Shown piece by piece: positions 35,904-43,580 of a DNA stretch of 64,000 nt; the stretch's first letter is position 1; the number at the start of each line of letters is the position of its first letter. This DNA is from Abditibacterium sp. (GTDB lineage Bacteria; Armatimonadota; Abditibacteriia; Abditibacteriales; Abditibacteriaceae). Where the stretch lies: contig JAUJNG010000010.1 in the NCBI GenBank assembly GCA_030448265.1, positions 67,133 through 131,132 of the forward strand. Reading direction: 5' to 3'. Under the pieces are notes generated by a model. It searched no databases and was not told the origin of the DNA. It saw only the letters and a program-made list of their open reading frames with translations. The translations under genes were made by a program, and so were the position numbers.

Positions 35904-36782
35904 TCATAACGCTTTTTCGTCTACACTTTGTGTTTGCGTTTCTGATGACGTTGATGGGGTGGGCTTAGTGGGAAGGTAGAGTTCTCGCAGTGGTCCGCTG
36001 AGTGCTCTTCGCTCGGAGTAAAAGCGACCTTCTTCAGACGACGGGTAGAGACGCGATTGCAACATCTGGGACAGATAGTCCTTCTCCATGTCCTCGCGAC
36101 GCTCCTTTTGAAGCTGAGGCACGTTTGAAGTAAAGAGCGATGCCCACTGTCTCAGATTGTGAGGGCTAAGGTTCTTGAATGTTTTACCCCATTTCTGATC
36201 GTAATCAAGCCCAGCTTCGAGCACGGCCAGAGGAAAATTCTTGGTGAACTCCGGAAAGGGCTTTCTCGGCACAATGTCCCCGTCAGAATCGAACTGAGTC
36301 GCGCCGCATTTCAGACCGGCCAGTAGATACAGTAGCCCGTGTAGAGCTTGGTTCCACGGCTTCCAATCGGGCGCTGGGTCGTAACCTTCAATTCGAACTA
36401 AGCCGTTCGTGTTGCGCCCAAAAACAGGCATGTGCCAGATAATGGAATCCCTCAGTTCTCGCTGAAGATCAAAGAAGTGCTGATCGTCTAACGAGTTGCA
36501 CATCAGCACGATGGGCTTGCCAAGTGCTCGGCAACGCGTCACTACCTCAACGCTGTGAGGCTGAGGAAAGCTGCCGGAGTCAAGTGGAAAAAACGTGTCG
36601 CACATCACGCCGTCAATGTCCGGAAGTAGCGGGAGCGCTTCTGCCAATGTTGTGGCGTAGGAAACCTGAAGTTTCACATTTCGCGTGGCTTTCTTGAAGC
36701 TCTGCCAAAACGTCATGGCATTGCGGATCAGATCGGGATTGTCTTCGATAACAAGCAGGTGTAACTCTGGTGGGAGCGGCAT
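35904..36782 (-). CDS. Receiver-domain-like protein, orphan
   Basis: A 292-residue protein. The first 130 residues look like a response-regulator receiver fold: LLVIEDNPDL acidic pocket, DGVMCDTFFP with the candidate phospho-Asp, then PIVLMCNSLDD. The C-terminal 160 residues have no DNA-binding motif I recognise and end in a polar Ser/Thr-rich tail. GGAGG lies 8 bases before ATG 36782. No histidine kinase lies nearby, so it may be controlled by the STAND protein or by the Ser/Thr kinase; both are guesses. A good terminator follows. Confidence 0.65.
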   Translation of the reverse strand: MPLPPELHLLVIEDNPDLIRNAMTFWQSFKKATRNVKLQVSYATTLAEALPLLPDIDGVMCDTFFPLDSGSFPQPHSVEVVTRCRALGKPIVLMCNSLDDQHFFDLQRELRDSIIWHMPVFGRNTNGLVRIEGYDPAPDWKPWNQALHGLLYLLAGLKCGATQFDSDGDIVPRKPFPEFTKNFPLAVLEAGLDYDQKWGKTFKNLSPHNLRQWASLFTSNVPQLQKERREDMEKDYLSQMLQSRLYPSSEEGRFYSERRALSGPLRELYLPTKPTPSTSSETQTQSVDEKAL

Positions 36783-37093
36783 AGTGTGCCTCCAAAACAT
36801 GGGATGTTCTGGCGACCATCGTTTTGATGATCGTCAGAACCCCGATGCCGGAAACCTGCCTAATTCCTCCGTCCCTCAATGGCCTTTTATACACTAATTA
36901 CGTTGATTAATCAATACGCGACATGCACCACGCTAACTCCCTACAATTACGCATTGAGATTGAAATCTATCTTCCACGCAACCTATTTTGATTACACCCG
37001 ATCCGCAACGGTATCGTGTTCCGGAAGAGCGGGGCTAACACCTCAAAACCAACCTCTTCAAGTCTCGGAATTCGAGACGTAAAGGAACTACAA
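36783..37093. other. Divergent intergenic region
   Basis: A 311-bp stretch of lower GC between the receiver-like gene and the 227-residue hypothetical gene. It must carry both promoters. I see no clear hairpin, repeat or small gene, only an AAAGGA ribosome site at its right end. Confidence 0.5.
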
Positions 37094-37777
37094 ATGGCTA
37101 CACGCGGTGCAATCGCGCGTCTCACGCACGTTCTTCCTCTGCACTGGGCAGGTCGCTACCACCACTGGGACGGCTACCCAACGGGACTGGGCAAAGGACT
37201 CTGGGAGTTGTTCCACGGTTACTTCGGGTGTGACGTGGACAGAATGCTGGGGGTGCTCATCGACGAGCATCCCGCAGGATGGAGCACCATCTTGGGAGCC
37301 GACTTTCGTTTGAAACCTGGCTGGGGCACTGCATCCGATAACGACGCGAATGCCAAAGTAGAAGAACAGGGCTGTAATCCCTGTTGCTACTGCCACGGCG
37401 GACGAAGCGAAGAAGCATGGCTCGTTACAGATGAGAACGCTTCCGGTTCGGGCGTCGAGTGGGCTTACGTCTTCACCAGCGTTTTCGCCCACAACGGCGC
37501 AATGGACTCAGAAGAACGGCTTTGCACGATGTTCGTGCTCTCATCCTATTTTGATTCCGGCGAAAAGATGATCGGGATGTTCGGCATGGGCGACCCAAAG
37601 GCTCACTGGCGCATTGCGGCAGTGGTTGACCTGCAAGGCGCTGAACCAGATTGGGAGTGCATCGAACGCTGTGGCACCCAAGGCCAGATGTATGTGGCAC
37701 CAGCTACAAACTCGACTCGCAATCCTCCCGCGAATATATCCACAGTTTCGCAGGCAAATCGAGACGATTCCAAATGA
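37094..37777 (+). CDS. Hypothetical protein of mobile elements
   Basis: A 227-residue soluble protein of unknown function. It starts with RGAIARLTHVLPLHWAGRYHHWDGYPTG, a start I associate with hypothetical proteins of plasmids and phages. Further on are LIDEHPAGWSTI and a Cys-rich patch (GCNPCCYCHGG), which could bind a metal. AAAGGA lies 8 bases before ATG 37094; the longer track start has no ribosome site. A terminator follows at 37808. Confidence 0.7.
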   Translation: MATRGAIARLTHVLPLHWAGRYHHWDGYPTGLGKGLWELFHGYFGCDVDRMLGVLIDEHPAGWSTILGADFRLKPGWGTASDNDANAKVEEQGCNPCCYCHGGRSEEAWLVTDENASGSGVEWAYVFTSVFAHNGAMDSEERLCTMFVLSSYFDSGEKMIGMFGMGDPKAHWRIAAVVDLQGAEPDWECIERCGTQGQMYVAPATNSTRNPPANISTVSQANRDDSK

Positions 37778-37807
37778 TGTCGCTAATATGACAAGAACTT
37801 TCTCTCG

Positions 37808-37834
37808 CCCGCACCGAATGGTGTGGGTTTTTTA
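37808..37834 (+). terminator. Rho-independent terminator
   Basis: cccgcacc and ggtgtggg pair (one G-T) around gaat and are followed by TTTTTT. It ends the 227-residue hypothetical gene and overlaps the last bases of the convergent XRE gene. Confidence 0.85.
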
Positions 37835-38092
37835 TTTGGTCGCCTCCCGCGCCTCTAACTCTTTTTCCAGTGAGTCGATGAACTCCCTAAGCGGCACTCC
37901 AATGGCGCGACAAATGGCCCGCAACTCGATGACATCCAGCCGTCTCTCGCCAGTTTCGCTGCGGCTCACAAACGCTTGATGGTGTTCCAGGCGAGTCGCA
38001 ACGTCCCGTTGAGAGAGGTCGGCCTGTTTTCTCACTTCGCGCAAAAGACGCACAAATACCTCGTATTCCTCGGTAAAAACGGACTTATCGAT
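37832..38092 (-). CDS. XRE-family transcriptional regulator
   Basis: A small Cro/C1-type helix-turn-helix protein (RLLREVRKQADLSQRDVATRLEHHQAFVSRSETGERRLDVIEL) followed by the helix in which these regulators dimerise. Homology pattern continues upstream of the track's GTG start (38053) through IDKSVFTEEYEVF, where the family usually begins M-x-K-S. At that point the codon is ATC, with GGTGGAG before it, and a TAG lies further upstream. The gene therefore either starts at a rare ATC (86 residues) or was shortened to the GTG (73 residues). It probably represses itself and the divergent genes through the operators at 38132-38174. Confidence 0.8.
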   Translation of the reverse strand: MDKSVFTEEYEVFVRLLREVRKQADLSQRDVATRLEHHQAFVSRSETGERRLDVIELRAICRAIGVPLREFIDSLEKELEAREATK

Positions 38093-38122
38093 GGCTCCAC
38101 CCTATGAGCAGGTTAAAGCCGC

Positions 38123-38174
38123 TTGACGGTGATACAAAAACCGTATAAACACTCTGGCGATACGAAAATCGTAT
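38123..38174. promoter_or_regulatory. Twin operators over a promoter
   Basis: Two similar palindromes, atacaaaaaccgtat (38132-38146) and atacgaaaatcgtat (38160-38174), have centres 28 bp apart. The second is a perfect 6-3-6 inverted repeat. The first lies between a TTGACG (38123) and a TATAAA (38144), a plus-strand promoter with a 15-bp spacer. They are the obvious binding sites of the divergently encoded XRE regulator. Confidence 0.75.
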
Positions 38175-38238
38175 ATTTTGTTTCGTCGCTTGATGATTTC
38201 AGGTCAACATGCGACCAGCCATTCTAGGAGATCACCAA

Positions 38239-38478
38239 TTGAAGCGCTACATCTCAGTTCGGGTCGTGGACTCCAGTGGCAAGCCCGCTTATTACGCCAA
38301 AGTCGTCCTTTACGTCTCACAGACCTTGGCATCGGGGCCACTACCGGAGAAATACACCAACAGCGAGGGGTTGGCCGAGTTCGAGACTGACCTCGACGCT
38401 TTCGCTCAAGTTTCCGTCTCGGTCAACGGATACGAGCGGGTGCGCTCTGGCCCCTCCAGGCGCAATACAAAGTCGTGA
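38239..38478 (+). CDS. Small carboxypeptidase-regulatory-like domain protein
   Basis: A 79-residue protein starting at TTG 38239, fixed by AGGAG 8 bases upstream. The sequence (RYISVRVVDSSGKPAYYAKVVLY ... TNSEGLAEFETD) has the pattern of a carboxypeptidase-regulatory-like, transthyretin-type beta-sandwich. Such domains mostly bind or decorate other proteins. It precedes the TPR gene by about 50 bp, and that gap contains a duplicated aagtcgtgatctga. Confidence 0.65.
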   Translation: MKRYISVRVVDSSGKPAYYAKVVLYVSQTLASGPLPEKYTNSEGLAEFETDLDAFAQVSVSVNGYERVRSGPSRRNTKS

Positions 38479-38527
38479 TCTGAATAAAGTCGTGATCTGA
38501 ACACGGCAGCGACACCAGGAGGACACT

Positions 38528-39223
38528 ATGACAGACGACGTGCAAACACCCAAAGAACTCGAAATCGTGCATTCCTACCTCAGCGATGTGGACGAGCAGA
38601 TTGAGGGGCGCATCAAAAGCGAACCCGAAAGCATCGGAAGACGCATCTTCGCGGCCCAGGAGATTCAACGCGGCGATCTGGCGTTGGCGCACCGCGAACT
38701 GGACAAGCTCCAAGCGCAAGGCTTCGATCCCGATGTGATTGCCGCCACGCGTTCCGCGGTGTTTTTCAAGGAGGGCAACCTCACATGGGCTGTTGCCACT
38801 TCTGGGGGGCCGAACACTGGAGATCAAACCCGATGGCTCAAGAAGACGGTTGAAGTCTTCGAGAAGTCCCTTCATCTCGGCCCGACCGCAGGAGCCTACT
38901 ACAATCTTGGCCTGGCTCTCAAACTCCTCGACCGCAAATCCTCGGCTGTCGAAGCATTCCGGAATGTCGAAGCGATGGGCGATCCGCAGCTCAGCATGGA
39001 AGCGCACAAAGAGATCGCGCGCCTCGATCCAAACGGGCGTATGACCCCTGCTCTTCCGACTTCTGGCGCAGGCCACGCCGTCGCGGGTCGGTCAAAGAAG
39101 CCTCACTGGGGCTTCATCGGCTGGGGCATCGCCTCGATCCTCTTCGCCTGGATTCACCCCTTTCTCTTCTTCGTAGGCGCTGGCCTCGTTGCCTGGGGCG
39201 CCTTTAAAGGCAGACCCGACTAA
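38528..39223 (+). CDS. TPR-like protein with C-terminal membrane helices
   Basis: A 231-residue protein. Helical hairpins with TPR spacing are visible (GDLALAHRELDKLQAQGF, AYYNLGLALKLLDRKSSAVEAF, around residues 55-165). A Gly/Pro-rich linker follows, then two closely spaced hydrophobic helices (WGIASILFAWIHPFLFFVGAGLVAWGAF). AGGAGG lies 6 bases before the ATG. The function is unknown; it may serve as a membrane-linked scaffold. It appears co-transcribed with the upstream small protein. Confidence 0.75.
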   Translation: MTDDVQTPKELEIVHSYLSDVDEQIEGRIKSEPESIGRRIFAAQEIQRGDLALAHRELDKLQAQGFDPDVIAATRSAVFFKEGNLTWAVATSGGPNTGDQTRWLKKTVEVFEKSLHLGPTAGAYYNLGLALKLLDRKSSAVEAFRNVEAMGDPQLSMEAHKEIARLDPNGRMTPALPTSGAGHAVAGRSKKPHWGFIGWGIASILFAWIHPFLFFVGAGLVAWGAFKGRPD

Positions 39224-39263
39224 CCCGTTCTTTTCAATCCCAATCTTTTACCCGTAATCTCTT

Positions 39264-40214
39264 ATGAAATTCTTTTTCCGCAAAGCCTTCCTTGTCCTCG
39301 CGCTGTTCGTACTCGCAGCAGCCAACCCCGCGTGGTGCCAGAAAGCGCCCGGCAGCTTCGTCTCCGGCCCCATGCTGAGGCATAGGGGGAGTGAAGTGTG
39401 GTCGCGCGTCAACGCGACCCAAACCTGGACGATGCTTCGACGCGACAACCGGACATACACAGCCATTCCCGAACGGCGCGCCACCCTGAACGGCATCCGA
39501 GGAACGATTGTGGACTGGGATGGGGCCGCGCCTCACGCTGGGGACAGCTCCAAAATCTTCATCCCCGACATCGGCAGTGCCGATATGCGGCTCTACTACC
39601 AAGGGTTTGGCAAGACGACTTGGACGCCCTACCTCAACACCATGTCCCAGATCGTGCCGCTGGATGAAGGGCAGGTCGCCTCCGCCAAACAAGAAGTCGC
39701 ACGTCAGCAGGCGCAGGCGCAAAGTGAGAGCCAGAAGCAGTCCTTCATCCAGGCGATCTACCAGGGCGATCTGTCGCAAGTCCGCTCCATGCTGCGGCGC
39801 AATCCCGGCCTGGTCAACGCCCGCGCCACGATCCGGTTCAGCCCCTACAGCAAAAACAGCTTCTCGGCGCTTGGAGCTGCCGTCAGTTCCAACCAAGTTG
39901 AGATCGCTCGGCTTTTGCTGCACTGCGGCGCCTCCCGTCAATACCTGGACACGCACCTTCGCAACGCGGTTTATGAAGACAAAGAAGCGATGGTGAGGTT
40001 CTTGGTGGGAAGCGGGGCGGGCATCAACGTCAAAAACCGGAGCGGCGACACCCTGCTTCACCTGGCCGTGGAGCGCGGCTCCAAGAAGATGGCCCAGCTT
40101 CTCAAATCGCTGGGCGCGGATCTTCGGGCCGAGAACAGTTCGGGCTACAACCCTTCGGAATATGCGACGTTGGGGCGCAACCCGGTTTTAGCCGATCTGC
40201 TGCGACCACGCTAA
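39264..40214 (+). CDS. Secreted ankyrin-repeat protein
   Basis: A 316-residue protein with a signal peptide (KAFLVLALFVLAAANPAWC; the Cys is not in a clear lipobox). A unique N-terminal domain follows, and then a C-terminal array of about four ankyrin repeats (AIYQGDLSQVRSMLRRNPGL, AVSSNQVEIARLLLHCGAS, GDTLLHLAVERGSKKMAQLL). Ankyrin arrays bind proteins. The gene begins 40 bp after the TPR gene and ends before the terminator at 40243, so these genes probably form one unit. Confidence 0.82.
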   Translation: MKFFFRKAFLVLALFVLAAANPAWCQKAPGSFVSGPMLRHRGSEVWSRVNATQTWTMLRRDNRTYTAIPERRATLNGIRGTIVDWDGAAPHAGDSSKIFIPDIGSADMRLYYQGFGKTTWTPYLNTMSQIVPLDEGQVASAKQEVARQQAQAQSESQKQSFIQAIYQGDLSQVRSMLRRNPGLVNARATIRFSPYSKNSFSALGAAVSSNQVEIARLLLHCGASRQYLDTHLRNAVYEDKEAMVRFLVGSGAGINVKNRSGDTLLHLAVERGSKKMAQLLKSLGADLRAENSSGYNPSEYATLGRNPVLADLLRPR

Positions 40215-40242
40215 AGGGTGTGGGAAAGAGGTGGATAAGAGA

Positions 40243-40279
40243 GAACCGCAGGCGGCAGCGCTTGCGGTTCTTTCGTTTC
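40243..40279 (+). terminator. Rho-independent terminator
   Basis: gaaccgca / tgcggttc is a perfect 8-bp stem with a GC-rich loop, followed by tttcgttt. It closes the ankyrin-gene transcript. The T tract is interrupted, so it may be moderate in strength. Confidence 0.7.
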
Positions 40280-40350
40280 GAGTTCGTCGGGTAAAGGTTG
40301 CCGGCTGTTGCACTCAAGCAACTGCGTGGGAGACGAATCGGCTCTTCCTT

Positions 40351-40411
40351 TATGGTGGTGGGACAAAGAGCGTCGAAGCTCAGCTTCGACAAATCTTTCG
40401 CTCTTTGACAA
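40351..40411 (+). promoter_or_regulatory. Structured leader A with boxA-like end, before parB
   Basis: The leader reads TATGGTGG, then caaagagcg paired to cgctctttg (9 bp). Inside this stem is a second perfect hairpin (tcgaagct / agcttcga) followed by aaatct. The right arm runs on as CGCTCTTTGACAA, close to the rRNA antitermination boxA (E. coli TGCTCTTTAACAA). The same order with a different inner stem sequence precedes the DUF932 gene (42301-42379). Conservation of structure despite changed sequence suggests an RNA element. Confidence 0.7.
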
Positions 40412-40420
40412 GGAGAAAGG

Positions 40421-42193
40421 ATGTCCCCATCCACCGCAACTGCCCCAGCACCAATAACGCCGGAGCCAAAAACAGCGCGGCCTAAACCCGCACCTGGCAA
40501 ACCGTCGTGGCAGGTCGTGCTGCTACCCGTTGAGGCCGTCGCGCCCAGTCCCTACCAGCCCCGCCTCCTCTTCGATGAGGAAGAAATGCTGGAACTGGTG
40601 GCAAGCGTGAGAGAACACGGCGTTCAGCAGCCGATTCTGGTTCGCACCCGCAAACCCGAAGAGAAGGCACACACGGGCGGCAGCAAGAACGGCTATGCCA
40701 AAAATGGCGCGTCGAAAGCCGTGCCGCCTTATGAACTGGTCGCAGGCGAACGCCGCCTGCGCGCCTGCCGCGAGGCGGGACGCAGACACATCCCCGCCAT
40801 CGTACGCGACGACCTTTCCGATGCCCAGGCCGCCGAGCTTGCGCTTCTGGAAAACGTGCAGCGCAGCAATTTATCCGTTATTGAAGAGGCGCGCGGCTAC
40901 AAGCAGTTGATGCTGAAGTTCCGCATGAAGGAGGAGCGCATCGCCAAGAAGGTCGGTAAGAGCGTCGCCACCATCCAGGCAACGATGAAGCTGCTCCAAC
41001 TGCCCGAATCCGTGCAGCAGCTGCTGGCCTATCGCAAGCTGACCGCTGCACACGGACACGCACTGCTACCGCTCGCGCCGCATGAGCAGGTGTGCACCTT
41101 GGTCGCGCATCACGCGGCAACAAATGCCGTGACTGCGGCTTCGCTTTCGCAAACACCCCTGCCCAACCAGCAGGAACTGAAGCGAAAAGGGTTGCTCCAA
41201 GAGTTGGATTACCGCACCAAGTTCGACTGGCGCCAGGAGTGCAAGACATGCCCGCACAAGGCGTATGTCGCCAGCGGCTACGCGAGCTACTGCCTCAAGC
41301 CCAATGAGTGGAAGAAGAAGCAGGAAGGGGCGGTTGAGTTGCAGAAACAGGAAGCGACCCGCGTTATGGCGGCGGCGCGTCAAGAAGGGCGCACCTCGGT
41401 CGAAACCGGCCAACTACCTCCTGGCTCCTACCGCGACCTGACGCACGCTACCCTGCCATCGGGTTGCACCTCTGGGTGCGCGTGCCGAGGCGAGTCCAAT
41501 GATGGGCGCGATCCCACGCGCAAAGTTGCGGTTTGTCTGGCTCCGCAGCGATTCAGCGAGTTGGTGCAGGCTGAGCGACAGGCGCACGAGGAGGCCCGTC
41601 GTCAGCGATTTCTGGCGCTGTGGAACCAGGCCAAGGAGGTGTTAAGCGAGGAACGAAAGGCTGGTGAGTGGCACAAGATCGTCCCCTTGCTGGTTCTCCC
41701 CGTTCTTCAAGGGCATTATCTGCGCTACGGCGATCCCGAAGCGTGGCAAAACATGGCACAGCAGGTCGGACGGGAAGTTTCCATCTCCCTGCCGTGGGAG
41801 GCGCTGTTCGATTCCCCAGGAGAACAAACCGATGTGCTGGCTCTGCTTCAGGAAGTCGAACCCGCCGATCTGCTGCTTTTTGCCGCTTGCCTGCTGTTGG
41901 CGCAGGAGGCGCGCGAGGCGGTTCGCTTCGGTGGGCCGACGCCGCATCTGGGCTTCGTGTTGGGACAGACCGAGGCACACCAGCCGGAACTGCCGGATGA
42001 GGAAGATGTTCCCGACGAAGAGGACTATGACCCCGATCACTTTGAAGAGGAAGAAGATTGGGGAGACATGCAAGACAACCCTCCAGCAGAAAATGGCGAT
42101 GAGCCTTATCGAGCCGTTCTCTCCGAATCGAGAACTGAGGAATCTGAGATACCAGAGCAAGCCTCAGCACTAATATCCGCGACAGCAGACTGA
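40421..42193 (+). CDS. ParB/RepB/Spo0J-family partition protein
   Basis: A 590-residue ParB-type protein. The N-terminal ParB domain starts near residue 30 (VVLLPVEAVAPSPYQPRLLFDEEEM), has VREHGVQQPILVR and the CTP-binding ELVAGERRLRACREAG box, and continues to ELALLENVQRSNLSVIEEA. The helix-turn-helix region (RIAKKVGKSVATIQATMKLL) follows. A Cys cluster (CKTCPHKAYV...YCLK) of plasmid-type ParBs comes next, and the acidic tail is long. AAGGAG precedes the ATG. No ParA is in the window. It suggests that this block came from a plasmid or an ICE. Confidence 0.9.
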   Translation: MSPSTATAPAPITPEPKTARPKPAPGKPSWQVVLLPVEAVAPSPYQPRLLFDEEEMLELVASVREHGVQQPILVRTRKPEEKAHTGGSKNGYAKNGASKAVPPYELVAGERRLRACREAGRRHIPAIVRDDLSDAQAAELALLENVQRSNLSVIEEARGYKQLMLKFRMKEERIAKKVGKSVATIQATMKLLQLPESVQQLLAYRKLTAAHGHALLPLAPHEQVCTLVAHHAATNAVTAASLSQTPLPNQQELKRKGLLQELDYRTKFDWRQECKTCPHKAYVASGYASYCLKPNEWKKKQEGAVELQKQEATRVMAAARQEGRTSVETGQLPPGSYRDLTHATLPSGCTSGCACRGESNDGRDPTRKVAVCLAPQRFSELVQAERQAHEEARRQRFLALWNQAKEVLSEERKAGEWHKIVPLLVLPVLQGHYLRYGDPEAWQNMAQQVGREVSISLPWEALFDSPGEQTDVLALLQEVEPADLLLFAACLLLAQEAREAVRFGGPTPHLGFVLGQTEAHQPELPDEEDVPDEEDYDPDHFEEEEDWGDMQDNPPAENGDEPYRAVLSESRTEESEIPEQASALISATAD

Positions 42194-42251
42194 AGTTTGC
42201 TGTCGCATTCCAATCGCCGCCCGCGCATCACCACGATGTGCGGGCTTTTTC
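42179..42251 (+). terminator. Tandem hairpins after parB, second is a terminator
   Basis: gcgacagca / tgctgtcgc (42179-42206) forms a perfect 9-bp hairpin that begins in the last codons of parB. A second stem, cccgc-gcat / atgt-gcggg (42220-42244), is followed by cTTTTT. Together they should stop most transcription before the DUF932 leader. Confidence 0.8.
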
Positions 42252-42300
42252 GTGGGTGTTGCTTGGCCGCAACCCGTTTTGAGACGCTGGAGTTCCGGCG

Positions 42301-42379
42301 TTATGGTGGAGGCGCAAAGAGAATCCACTGCGCGGCTCGAAACGGCTGCCGCAGTGGGTAAATCTCCGCTCTTTGACAA
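42301..42379 (+). promoter_or_regulatory. Structured leader B with boxA-like end, before DUF932 gene
   Basis: It has the same layout as leader A: TTATGGTGG, caaagag, an inner hairpin, aaatct, then cgCTCTTTGACAA. The inner hairpin here is ccactgcg / cgcagtgg, unlike that of leader A in sequence but at the same place. The ATG of the DUF932 gene follows 13 bases later. Because a terminator lies just upstream, an antitermination or attenuation role is plausible but untested. Confidence 0.7.
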
Positions 42380-42392
42380 CAGGACAAACACC

Positions 42393-43580
42393 ATGAACCT
42401 CAATGGGTTCGCTTCGGCGCCTTCGGGCGCCAAGCCTCTGCTGCGCCTCGATGAAGCGCATGACCAAGTGGCAGCCGATGGCTGCGGCAAGTGGGATCTC
42501 GTCGCAAAACGCGAGGACATCACGCTCAAAGATGGGCTTGTCGCCCTCTCGCCAAACGGCGATGAGAAGCGGTTGACGCCGACTTCCTGGGCAACGGGAC
42601 AACTCTGCGCGCGTCTGGGCATTCCGACTTCCTACTTTCGCAAGTGCCCGACCATCTTGCAGGATGTGCAGGCCAACTTCTGGCTCAAAGACGCGAACAG
42701 CGCCAGTGGGGGCCAATCCGACCGGTGGTTTCTGCGCGCCAAGGACGACACTTTGCGCGCGGTGCTGTCGGATCGCTACAGCCCGCTCGACAACACGACG
42801 CTGATGGAATGCCTGAGGCCGATGCTGGATGCACGCTACCGCGTGGACTGGTTCGGCCTTTCGGATGAGAGTCTGCACCTGCGGATCATCGACCCCCAGC
42901 GCACCCGCGAAGTGCTGCCGGACGACGCCCTGTCGGTCGGCATCCACCTCACCAACAGCGAAGTCGGGTTTCGCTCGGTCACGGTGGACTCGCTGGTTTA
43001 CCGGCTGGTCTGCACCAACGGCCTGATTCGCATGGTCAAGGGCAAAAGTCTGCTCCGCCAGCGCCACATCCACCTCGCGCAGCCGCGCTTCGTGGCGGCA
43101 CTGGAAGAAGCCCTCCAAAACGCCCTGTGCGAAGCCGATGGCTTCATCGAGCAGCTGCGCTGCACCACGACTCAGCCCGTGCCGGATGTCGAGAACACGC
43201 TCAATCGGCTCGCCGAGCATCACAGCCTGTCGGAAACCACCCGTCAAGCGATGTTCGCCTCCCTGCTGCAAGAGCCGTTCGGCCAAAGTGAAACCGTCTA
43301 CGGCCTGGTGAACGCGCTGACTAACGCAGCGCAGCGACTGCCGGACGAGAATCGCTACGACCTCGAAGTGCTGGCGGGGCATCTGGCTCAGCATGGCGTG
43401 GCCGGCTACGCCCCGCGCCAGGATGAGAAGCCACCCAAAGGACGCCGCTCCGAAGCCGATCACGATTCTGGGGAGTTCAAAGACCCCGAAAAGTGGTCGC
43501 CGGTCGAAGCGGCGCGCGAGATGTTCGAGGCGCAGGTCATGGGCCGCATCCCCCACTCCCCTAGGGAGGTGGAGGTATGA
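42393..43580 (+). CDS. DUF932-family plasmid/phage protein
   Basis: A 395-residue protein of the DUF932 type, common on plasmids, ICEs and phages, of unknown role. Typical blocks are the LTPTSWATGQLCARLGIPTSYF start, RAKDDTLRAVLSDRYSPLDN, HLTNSEVGFRSVTVDSLVYRLVCTNGLI and the helical C-terminus. The ATG at 42393 with AGGA upstream is chosen; the track's GTG (42252) lies in the terminator and leader. It overlaps the nuclease gene by 4 bp. Confidence 0.85.
   Translation: MNLNGFASAPSGAKPLLRLDEAHDQVAADGCGKWDLVAKREDITLKDGLVALSPNGDEKRLTPTSWATGQLCARLGIPTSYFRKCPTILQDVQANFWLKDANSASGGQSDRWFLRAKDDTLRAVLSDRYSPLDNTTLMECLRPMLDARYRVDWFGLSDESLHLRIIDPQRTREVLPDDALSVGIHLTNSEVGFRSVTVDSLVYRLVCTNGLIRMVKGKSLLRQRHIHLAQPRFVAALEEALQNALCEADGFIEQLRCTTTQPVPDVENTLNRLAEHHSLSETTRQAMFASLLQEPFGQSETVYGLVNALTNAAQRLPDENRYDLEVLAGHLAQHGVAGYAPRQDEKPPKGRRSEADHDSGEFKDPEKWSPVEAAREMFEAQVMGRIPHSPREVEV

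Noticed and set aside
35904-36782. Two-component system
   Set aside because: No histidine kinase or DNA-binding output domain is visible, so only a receiver-like fold is claimed.
40243-42379. parB-DUF932 leaders as riboswitches
   Set aside because: No conserved aptamer-like core; the shared end looks like boxA, so a regulatory leader is claimed without a ligand.
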